From NCBI GenBank assembly GCA_021397835.1, contig JAJFZO010000581.1, forward strand, positions 1,116,001 through 1,180,000: a DNA stretch of 64,000 nt. Direction: 5' to 3'. Source of the DNA: Moringa oleifera (Eukaryota > Streptophyta > Magnoliopsida > Brassicales > Moringaceae). The notes beneath the pieces were generated by a model, which was not told where the DNA came from, ran no database searches, and saw only the letters and a list, made by a program, of their open reading frames with translations. Positions 35,801 to 46,254 of this stretch are shown piece by piece; the first letter of the stretch is position 1, and the number at the start of each line of letters is the position of its first letter. A program made the translations under genes and the position numbers.

Positions 35801-38800
35801 TTGAACTTTTAGGTTTATGAATTAGATGGATTACTGTCAGCTTTTTAGTATCCTCATTTTTTGTGTTTCTTGTTGCTTTGTAGGCATGCCTTATTGCAGA
35901 CATGGTGCAATATTTTGTTGATGCTGAGCTGGAATTCGATGCCTGCTACATTTACCAAGATGTCAATCGTGCAATTCAGCATGTTCATTGCAGTGGCTTG
36001 GTTCACAGAGGAATTCTTTCTGATCCTCCTAGGTACCTAGTGAAAAATGTGAGTCCTTACCCCATATATATTGTGATGCCTGTACCTGTTACTGAGTTGC
36101 AGCTTTTCAGTTTGAAGGAAAAGCTGTTCTAAGATCATTTTCATCATGTGTGATACTTTATAAACTCCATTGTATGTTTTCAGGGTCAGCTGTTTCGATT
36201 TCTCAGGATGTTAAGGGAGAAAGGGAAGAAACTTTTCTTATTGACTAACTCCCCATATAATTTTGTGGATGGAGGGATGCGTTTTATGATGGAGGTAATT
36301 AACATTGCCTAAACTTTCATCTTCACCTTTTTAAAAGACATTTTTGCGAAAATGGCTTGCAAATTGCTGGCTGCATCATTGATCTGGTTAAATAACCAGT
36401 GACTGCTAGAAAGACTTCCCTCCTGTCTGCATGAATGATGAATCTGTGGAGGATTAAATTTCCCCATTTACATAAGATATATATTCAAAGGAATATGAAA
36501 TAAACTAGATGCAGGGAAGGAAAACAAAGGTGTGCTTCTCTGTACGTATGATAGAATTCTCTGAATTTGTCTCTTCAAAAGGTTTATATTTCCTAGGACA
36601 TTCACCTTTTTTCACCAGCTGTATATTTGGGTGCAGACCTTTTTCGTGCTTCTTTCTGAACTTTTTTTTACAGATTAAAACAAAAGAAGTTTCTCCTGCA
36701 TCTGGTGCGTGTCGTTGGAATGTGCCAAGATTCTTATTGTATTTCATGTTGAGGCGTTTGTGTGTTATTTAATGAGATAAAAACACATCATCTATTATTT
36801 TAAAGACCAAATTTGCAGGCAAGAGAGATGCTTATCACCTCAGTTCAACTTGCTATCTGAGCTTTCTATTATGAAGTACAACTTTCATTTTCCTAATTAT
36901 CCTTCACTGAGTGCTAATCAGTTTACTGTGAGTTTGACATGGCTATGTTCTAATTTTCCTTTTTCCTCTCATAGTCACTATCAATTGTTGAATTATTGTG
37001 GGTTAGGTTTATGAGATAATTTGTACTTTATCATTAGGAGTCTGTGGGTTGCAGAGACTCATGGGGGGACCTTTTTGATGTCGTGATTGCTAAAGCAAAT
37101 AAGCCAGAGTTTTACACATCTGAGCATCCATTCCGGTTCGTATCATTTACTTGTTAAGTTCTTTGCTGTTACCTATATCTTTCTTCTTTAAGGTAAACAC
37201 TAGATATGGTGCATCTGTGTGTGTATTTTACATTTGATTTGCTACATTCACCCTACTTAGATTCTGTTGTGCTATTTTCTTCTTTTGTCTCCTTCAAATA
37301 TTATATAGGATGTCTCTAGCAAATTGACAGGAAGGGGCCATTATATCCTTTAAAAATGGGAAACAACCACGGTTGAGGTTTGGCTGTCATAGTGAATCTT
37401 TGTGGCTGAGGTTTTCAATATTTCCTTATATAAAATGAAAATAGTGTTCATAGGAGGCAAAATCAGAAAAATGCCCTTTCTAGAAACATATGGGATCTTA
37501 CTACCTATTTAAGTAGTAGGCCTCACTTCTTTTGTTGCTAAAGGGTTTTATTGCCTTTCAACCTAATTTGTGGCTGCTTCTTACCAAATCTTTAGTAATT
37601 CAACATATGGAGAAGCTGCTCTGAATTTTAAACTGTAATTTTATGGAGTAACATCCCATTGTTGATTTCTCTTTTGAAAATTCCATTCAGCAGTAACTAC
37701 ATGCCTCTCTAATTTCCTTGTTTTGATTTGTCTAATGGAAAATCCTTGTAGTTGCTACGACACGGAGAAGGATACATTAGCTTTTACGAAGGTGGATACA
37801 TTCCTTCCTAATAAAGTTTATTACCATGGATGCCTCAAATCCTTTCTCCAGATAACCAAGTGGCACGGCCCGGAGGTATGTTGTACTTTTATCATAATTT
37901 TCAAAAAGATTTTTTGTTCTATGACACTTGTCAAGCTACTTAGCTTTTATGAATTTATGCAATCATTTGTGTTGGCAATTAATGTGTTTTTTTCTTTTCT
38001 TTTCTTGACATCCTTACCTTTCTTTATCATTTTTAGGTGATGTACTTTGGGGATCACTTATTCAGCGACCTAAGATGGCCTTCAAAGGCTGGTTGGCGGA
38101 CTGCTGCTATCATCCAAGAATTAGAAGTACGTCTCATTTGCATTCTATTTTACCTGAAATCCTTGTGGCATCCTTTCTGGACCTAATCTACAAATTACTT
38201 TCGATTATTGGGTATTACAGTCTCTTCCTTTTTTTTTCACAATTTGAGGAGCCATCAGTTTGAGGATGAAAATGATGACACCACAATCAACTTATGATTA
38301 ATTGCCTAGACTTTCAAAGTTGTGGTGCTTTTGGTGGATATTGAGATATGTAACCACTTAAATGCATTAGAATGTAATCTTGAAGTTGGAAAACTTTGAA
38401 TTGCATTTTCTTGCAGCTAGAGAACATTTGTTTTGCCCTCTCATCTCTTAAGAATCAAATTCTATATCTTGAAGAATGTTTCTCCTATGTATTATATATC
38501 TGAAGTTTAATGTTCTATCCCTCAACTTTTCTCGTCCAGCTTTTCTTTTGGTTCAGACGTTTACTCTTAATTTTTCTCAGGTCTGAATTTGTTCCAGCCA
38601 CTTATATTGGTGGCTACTTACTAGTAATAGTGAAGTGCTCTAAACAACATTTAGCCAAAGTCACCTCATAATGAAGAACTCGTAAGCTGGTAGGAAAGAA
38701 CATGCCCTTTTCAATCAGGTTATTTATTTTACACAAACTTTAGTTGATGGAAATGTAATTTAAATATGGAAACCTTTTTTAGGGAAAGTAGCTTAAAGGC

Positions 38801-40839
38801 TTCCGAGTCATCAAGAGCCCATAAATTTCTCTTAGAAATTAATGAATAGCTCCTCTTATAACAATTGATATTTGTGGGGTTTCTTGGGCATGTTGCAATG
38901 AGTATTTCTTAATGTTACTGCTTCTGGATTAATTTCAGTCTTTCTTACCAATCTATGGTGCAAACAGTTGCTTAAGCTATCTTTCAAGTCAGTTAGATTC
39001 TTTTATTGGCTCCAGTATAGCTCTCAGCGTGAATCCATGATTATCTGAAATGTTGACCTCCAAAAAAATTGAAAAATTAGTTAAAATATGAAGGAAAAAC
39101 ATGTTTTTGATATCTGACATTGATATGGGTGACTTTAGAAAGGAAGTTGACTGTTATTTTCTTTTTCACATAACTGATGTACTTTATCATGATAGTGGAG
39201 AGTTGTCCTTGCATAGTGGCTGATCGAAGCTGTTGATCTTATGGGTGAAGTTTCTCTGTGGAAGAGAAACAATATATTTTGGAATAGTTTGCAAATTCAG
39301 CTATGTCCTTGTAAAACTTATTAAATCCATAATGGTTACTACTAAATTATTATCATGAAGTTCAATGCATTTACAATGTCAAAGTCTCTGGTAATCATGT
39401 GCTTGTTACAGGTTCTGTAGCCTTATATACTAAGCTTTATTTTTCAGTTTACAAGGTAGACACTTCATATATTGAGTTCATTCCTGGTGTTTTCTTACTT
39501 GATGCAGAAAGAAATACACATACAAAATGGAGATAGTTATCGATCTGAACAGGTATGTCTATTCATCTTTCTTGAAATTTTTCCTTGGCAGTCTTTTATG
39601 TTTCTTTTTCTTGACTTTGTTGAGATAGGATCTATATACCCTTGCCTACCTCGAATAGTTTTAGTTAAAACTTTGTTGCGTTGGGTGGAGCTTGATGCGC
39701 AGAGCTTACATATACTAATTGATTTTCTTATTCTTGTATATGACATTTGAAATTGCTTGTCCTGGTCTTTTCTGATTGATTTTGGTGGAAAGCTGAGAAA
39801 AGAGGGGAAAAGAAAAGAAATAAGTTTTGGCCTTATTTTTTAATGATCTGCTGGTGTGATAACCACATTGATGCTTCACTAATCTGGTCTGGGAAGTCAG
39901 CCATTGATTTTTGCTTGTTGCCTTACTAGTCCATGAAAGATGTTAGTGGTTCTCCAAATTACTTATTCATTTGTTTCGTGTAGATTTAATGATCTGATCA
40001 AAATGATTTTGACTTGAATTCTTTGTTTTGACTTCATAATAAGCTTTGTTCTTGCATTTTCTACCATCCTTCTTGTATGCAGGCCAAATTTCATATATTA
40101 CAAGAATTGCTTGGTAGATTGCATGCAATCGTGCCCAATAGTCAGAGAAGTGAAGCCTACTGGTTACTGTTCAATGAGCTGAATGAGGAGAGGCAGAAGG
40201 CCCGCTACACGATGAAGAGAATGTTTAATAGATCTTTTGGAGCAACCTTTGTGACTGACACAGGTCAAGAATCTGCTTTTGCCTATCACATCCATCAATA
40301 TGCAGATGTGTACACCAGTAAGCCCGAAAACTTTTTGTTGTATTCACCTGAAGCATGGCTTCATGCACCCTTCGATGTCAAGATCATGCCACATCATGTC
40401 AAGGTATGTAATTGTTCTGCTCTCCTTAGGAATTCTATTCTCAATTTGTGTATCCTGAAATAATTAATGATATATTCCCCTTGTTGGGGGAATTGAGTGA
40501 GTGGCATAATAGTGAGAAGTTTTGATTCTGTAGGAGTTGTTATATTGCATCCATCAATATGCAGATGTGTACACCAGCTGTGCAAGTGGGTCTCTATGTA
40601 TTTCAAACTTTGACCACCTAAACTTAGAAATATGTTTTGAGGTGCCTAAAATTTTATGGCATGCCACATGCACATTATGCCCATGTTTTCCTAATCTTAT
40701 CTTATCTTTGCAGTTTTTGGTATCTGTCCAGGCATCTAGCTTTGTCTTCCTTGTGGACTTCATCTGTGCTTTCTGTGTTAACTTATAACTGGCGAATTTC
40801 TTCTTTCAGGTCCCATCAAGCTTGTTCAAAACTCAGTAG
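32816..40839 (+). CDS. HAD-type 5'-nucleotidase domain protein, NT5DC-like (14 exons)
   Basis: Exons 32816-32860, 32958-32991, 33218-33427, 33526-33662, 33770-33919, 35086-35187, 35884-36048, 36184-36294, 37038-37135, 37752-37875, 38037-38126, 39508-39552, 40083-40403 and 40810-40839 give 553 aa with all phases matching. HAD motifs: motif I FDYDYT (nucleophile D115, D117), motif II LLTNS (T302), the basic residue region SKAGWRT, motif IV YFGDHLFSD (D398, D403). This is the NT5DC / HAD subfamily IG 5'-nucleotidase family related to cytosolic purine nucleotidase; substrates of plant members are not established. Residues 1-26 (MASLRRLLPLRSSFT) suggest a mitochondrial or plastid presequence. The first 15-codon exon is the least certain part. 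A 30-bp piece of exon 13 recurs in intron 13. Confidence 0.93.
40548..40577 (+). repeat. Exact 30-bp copy of exon 13 sequence inside intron 13
   Basis: Identical to 40289-40318 in the preceding exon (both contain ATATGCAGATGTGTACACCAG). The surrounding intron sequence is not similar, so only this exon fragment was copied. Confidence 0.95.
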
Positions 40840-42560
40840 ATGTTTCCCAAGGCACTCCTGAATGGGAAAGTTTTTTCCCAATTTTTTCTCTTAATGATCA
40901 TTCTTAACACAGCTAGTAGAGTATACATAATCAAGCAATGCTACTGCATATGGTAGACTGCTGCATTTTTGCGTTACCTTCTATGGTTTAAAAGTCAATA
41001 GCAATGGATTTTACCTTTCCAGATCTGTTGTTTTGGCCCTTGTGGTTTTCTAATTGGTTCATTTGGGTTGTTCTCATTTGAACTTATTCAACATTATCTT
41101 CTGTTATCCTATACAGTGTTCCTCTAATTGACTCTCCTGAATAGCTGGGAGAAATAAACTAAGGAGTCCATCAATAGTAGATTGCCAACTTGGAACAAGG
41201 TTGGTAACAGCTACAAAGATGGGTTTCAACCGGCTTGAGCTCTTGGTAACCAAACCTCGCCGGGATTGTCATCTCCTTGCTTTTCTCCCTCAGTTACCAT
41301 TCACACGCCTGCTTGTGCATGTGCGTTGGCTTTTTCCCAAATACTGAACTTTTCAAACTTCCCGAGCCTTGTCATGGGGTGCCCAAGAGAGTGGCTTCTC
41401 TCGTAAGGCCCCATTGATGTCGCATCAATTGAACAAGAAGCTGATACTCCTTTATTTGCTCCAGAAATATTATTCTCAGCCCCACGCAGTTACCTTTTTA
41501 TCATGTTTCCCAGTGGATTGACTAAAAACGCACAGTTGCAGCTCCGCTATTTCAATGTGACATTATTATCTACGCTGGTCTCTGAACATATCCTAGGAAT
41601 TGACTGACTTGGGCCCTTCTCTTGAAGCCTTATGTAATTTTAGAGCTCCACAAAAAGGCAGTGCTCCAATGTCAATGTACTCCAAAGCATAAAACTCTTA
41701 CTTTGTGTCTACCAATAATTCTTGAGATGGTATATTTTATAACATTTATTCATGAAGCATGGTTGTAAGTCTTGCATAACCATGCTAATGTTTTAATACC
41801 CAAAACATTGTCTATCATACTTTCTCTTTTCAAATTGTGATTAACAAAACTAAATTTGACACAAAATTGAACTTACATGCTGTTAAACATAGAGGTTCCT
41901 GTGGTCCTTTTTAATCTATTGTCAAAGCTGCACTGATTAAATGGATCTGGCAACTTTGGTGAAAATAACGGTGATCTTCTCTTGTCTCAAGCTTACGACC
42001 TTTCCTGGCCTTATCCTTTCAATTGACAAATTTATTAGCCCACCGGCGCACTCCTGGTGGGGTACCCTATCATTTATCCATTCTCATTTCCTTGTGCTTT
42101 GATTAGTCTAGCCTTGTGAACCAGATTAGTCGGCCCCTAAAGTCTCCCGTTATGACAACATTGCGAGAGGAACCACAGTTCAATCATGCAGACAGGGGGT
42201 TAGATGCATGGTACAAGTATTGTCCCCACATAAAAGTCCCCCTTTTGTTCACTTGTCTCGTGCAATTTCTTTTCCACATGGCACGCCCTCCGCCTGCTGA
42301 TTCTTGTTTTAAACACCCCCAATTAAGTGGTATATCAGCCGAAACCAGCATTATATGTTCCGTCTTAAATTTACACAACACGCTCTTGACGCACGGATGC
42401 TAAAATTTCGGGATTTGGAGGAGTGACCTACGCTTCTGTGTATGATTAATAAAATATCGAAGTGCCGAACTGGCCTTTAAAGCACAAGGAGGGAGGTAGA
42501 TGAGAACGTGTAACAAAAATAGTTCACCAACTCTTCTATTGGCAACCCCATCTCGAATTC
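40840..42560. other. Intergenic, no gene seen
   Basis: NT5DC 3'-UTR followed by spacer. Open frames such as 42116-42403 show no domain or splice context. Confidence 0.5.
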
Positions 42561-42567
42561 TATAAAG
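42561..42567 (+). promoter_or_regulatory. TATA box of the CCR-like gene
   Basis: TATAAAG, 83 bp upstream of the ATG at 42644, implying a 5'-UTR of about 50 nt. Confidence 0.6.
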
Positions 42568-42643
42568 AGAAGGTTATTAAAGAAGAAGGAGAAGAAAAAT
42601 TGACGACGGCTACACCGAAAAAGCAGAGGCAACAACAGCGAGA

Positions 42644-44490
42644 ATGGATCAGCAGAAAGCCACAGCTTGTGTTCTTGATGCCTCAACTTATGTGGGTTTT
42701 TGGATTGTCAGAGGCCTGTTGAGTAAAGGGTATACTGTTCATGCAGCGGTTCAGAAGCATGGCAAGTTTTCTTTTATCCCTTTTTTGTCTCCTGTGTGTC
42801 TATCTTCTTGATGGCCTTCCTGTTAGTTTGAAATTCTATCAAATGGGTCTTATGAGGTTGTGGTTTTCCTGCAGAAGGGACAGAGATAGAAAAGAAAATT
42901 AAGGACATGGAGACGGTGGAGGGGAGACTGGTGGTGTTTGCCGTCGACGTTCTGGATTACCAGAGCATTCTTCTTGCTTTGAAGGGTTGTAATGCTTTGT
43001 TCTGCTGTTTGGATAGTCAAGATGGATACGATGTGAGTAAATCGAGTGGAAAGCTCCGCTGATTTACCATTTCATGTGAAAATTTTATCTCTCATCTTTT
43101 CTCGTCAGTCTTAATTATTTTACTGTTTCCTTGGACAGGATGACATGGTAGATTTGGAAGTTAGGGGCGTTATCAATGTAGTGGAGGCCTGCGCACAAAC
43201 GGAGGGCGTAGAGAAAATTGTATTCAGTTCTTCTTTGACTGCTGCAATATGGAGAGAGAATATTGATGCACAGAAAGATGTAGATGAGAGGTCTTGGAGT
43301 GACAAAGAATTTTGCAGGAAAATGAAGGTTTGTGGTATCTCTTAAATCCAATATTTAATTATGTATTTAGATTATTTGTGAATCTCTGATATCAGGTACG
43401 GACCTAAATTATTGATATAGCTTTGGCTTTTCTCTTCCAATAGAGATAGAGAGATGGTCAACTGGTTTTCCTCTTTGTGCCTTATCAAGTGTCTGCTCCT
43501 CATATATTGTTTGGCCAGATAGGAATGTAGATGCATTGTATGTGGACTTAACTTCACCATGCAATGTATGTTGTTCTTGTTAAGTAAGTTTCTGATGAGA
43601 CAAATATAATGGAGCAACCACTTCAATTCCATTAAAAAAAAAAGAAAGAAGAAAAAAACAATGACTTCGCTTTCCATAGAGGCCTTTATTTTCTTAATAC
43701 ACTTCTTTTCAAATGGGTACTTCTTTTCTGGACAAAAAGTAATCATAGAAAAATTGGTTGACCCTGAATCCTTCCATTCATCAATTTCAGATGTTGAGTG
43801 AGGAAGTCATTTTATGTATGAATTATTTGTCTTTTAACACTTCAGTTTCTCTTGCTTGGGTTACAGCTTTGGTATGCCCTGGCCAAGACACTCTCAGAAC
43901 AGGCTGCTTGGGCTCTTGCCATGGATCGTATGCTTAACATGGTATCTGTTAATGCTGGTCTAGTGCTAGGGCCTGCTATTACTCATCAAAACCCTCGATC
44001 CACAATATCTTATCTCAAAGGTACCACTAGCATACCATTGGCTTCTTATATTTTGGGTATCACAAACCGGCACAAATCTTGGTTTGGAATCCGCTATATG
44101 CTGCTAAAAGCCAAGAATATTTGGAAACAGGAGCTGCTGAAATGTATGAGAACGGAGTGCTAGCTTACGTTGATGTGAACTTTCTGGCTGATGTTCACAT
44201 TCGAGCTTTTGAGGACCAGTCCACATGTGGTCGATACTTCTGTTTCAATCAGATAGTAAACACCGAGGAAGAAGCTGTGAAACTTGCAGAAAGTTTGAGC
44301 CCTTTGATATCCTTACCACCCAAGTATGTAAAGCTAGTAAGTTAAAACTCCAAATATTAGTACAGACGATAATGGAGCTGAGACTTGATGATTTGATGAA
44401 TGCAGGTATGAATTGCAAGGGAATGAAGTGTACACTGAGAGGCTGAGGACCAAGAAATTGAACAAGCTAGTTGAGGGTACTGCTTGTTAG
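42644..44490 (+). CDS. Cinnamoyl-CoA reductase-like extended SDR protein (6 exons)
   Basis: Exons 42644-42761, 42875-43032, 43139-43327, 43867-44020, 44131-44323 and 44406-44490 give 298 aa. Intron 1 begins with GC (ATG|GCAAGT), the only donor that keeps the frame. The protein follows the CCR/DFR fold: an N-terminal Rossmann strand (ACVLDASTYVGFWIVRGLL), VVFAVDVLDYQSI, the serine region VFSSSLTA (122-124) and YxxxK as Y158-K162 (LWYALAKTLSEQAAWAL). The GxxGxxG NAD(P) motif is absent: the equivalent positions read DASTYVG. The C-terminal half (YENGVLAYVDVNFLADVHIRA; GRYFCFNQIVNTEEEA) is that of the At4g30470/At2g23910-type clade of CCR-like proteins, not true lignin CCRs. Enzymatic activity is therefore uncertain. 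Substrate unknown. Confidence 0.92.
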
Positions 44491-46254
44491 TGCTAGCAGG
44501 CTTTGGCTTTCTTATTTTGCATTTGCTCTTATTGATGTTACTGAATGTATATAGTCTTGTTTGGTTCAAACCAAGAGAATCAGAAGGAGAAGAGAATGCA
44601 AAGCCACAATGGGATTGGTACTGGTGCTTAAACTTAGAGTTTTTCCTCGTTAGTTTGGATTGTTTACATGGTTAATAGTATTTAAGAACCTGAATGATAC
44701 ACTTATGAAATATATTATGTGCTGATAAATTTATAGCAAGGGGCAACACCTACTTGTGTATGGTCTCATGTAGTCCTCTGGGCAGAGGATTTGCTGCTTC
44801 CTGGAGAGAAAACTGCACTTTCCCACTTCAAAGAAGATTAAATGATACACAGCCATTGATGCAACTTTGCATTTATACTTCTCCTTTTTACATGTGGGGG
44901 CAATGCATTTTGCAACCCATAACCAGCTACAACAATGGGCTTTCTGATTGCACTATGTGGCTGTGCGAGAAGAATTTTATGTTGCTCTTCATCTTGTGTG
45001 AGATTTTCAATATGAAATTTAAAAGAATTTCAATAATGTATAATAATAAATTGAAAAATGATAAATAAATGAATAAATTTGCATCATTAATCATGTTAAA
45101 TTGTTACATGCAGAAAATCTTGATTTATGACGATAAATCATTATGAAAGAGTTTTTTAAACTTAAGGTCCAGAATTCAATAGATTTTTTTTTATAAAAAA
45201 TTTGATACATATTAATTCAATAAAATTTATAATTATAAGTTTTTTATTTTTTATATTAATATATTAAATTAAAAAATAAATTTTTTATTTTTTAAAAAAT
45301 TAAAAGATAAATAGCATTTAAACTCTTAATTTCAATCAAACTATTTACTTTCAAAATGTATCTAAATAAATTTTAATATTTTAATTTTATCAAAATTAAA
45401 TTTTATTAAAAAATTTAAACACTAATAATATTCAAATTAGAGATATTTACAATGAATTTTGACTTATAATTTTTCACGGATGTAATAAAATATTTAAGCT
45501 ATTATTATAAAAAAAAATTTAAAATTTTTTAGGTGCTAAAAATATTTTTTTAAAAAATATAATATTAAAAATTTTAAAAATTTACAAAAGTAGCTAATTA
45601 GTTTAAAAAATTTTAAATTTAAGAGATGAAATCAAAATAAAATGTAAAATTTAGTTGAAAAGTTTTTAGTTATTTTTAATAATAAAAAATTATTAATTTT
45701 TCATAATCATTTTGAGTCAAAGTTTAAGTTAGATAAAATCAATAAATTAAGATTTATTTGAATATATTTTGAAAGTTAGAGTTTGATTGAAGAGAAAAGA
45801 TAAAATTTAATATTTTAAATAATATTTATCTAAAATTAAATTAACAAAAAATCATAATTTTTTGAACTTTGAACTACAAAACATTAGAAAATAATGTGAA
45901 GCACTGCCTCCAGATTAGGCCCAGGCCCAGCACAGAAGTCCAACCTATCCTCTGGAGTCACATCTCACATGGGCCTCAATTTCTAAAAATAAAAACGGTG
46001 CGTTTCTTTTAATCCGTTTGGAAGGTCCAAAACAAAAAGGTGTAGGGAAACATGATAGGAAAGGAGGAGGTTTCCGGAAGCACGGAGGGAGCAGGAAGGG
46101 AATATAATAGTAATTTAAGCGGTAATCAATACTGATGCTAATAGACATTTGGTGGATTGGATCTCTATGATCATCACCAGCTCCTAAACCCGAATCCCTA
46201 ACCAAACAGCCAAATTTTTACTTGTATTCCTAGAAGCACCGAAAACAAGGGAAA
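44491..46254. other. Intergenic with MITE-like insertion
   Basis: CCR-like 3'-UTR (to about 44720), spacer, an AT-rich element (about 45310-45840) and the presumed promoter of the TPR gene. No gene supported. Confidence 0.55.
45310..45840. mobile_element. AT-rich long-TIR MITE-like element, copy 2
   Basis: Reverse-complement counterpart of 18090-18635, aligning over its full length. The terminal inverted repeats pair TTTCAATCAAACTATTTACT with the complement of AAAGTTAGAGTTTGATTGAA, followed by AAAATGTATCTAAATAAAT matching the complement of ATTTATTTGAATATATTTT. About 530 bp, no coding capacity. It inserted between the CCR-like and TPR genes. Confidence 0.68.

Noticed and set aside
45945..46205. 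Minus-strand 86-codon frame upstream of the TPR gene
   Set aside because: Lies in the likely promoter/5'-UTR, low complexity, no splice partners.
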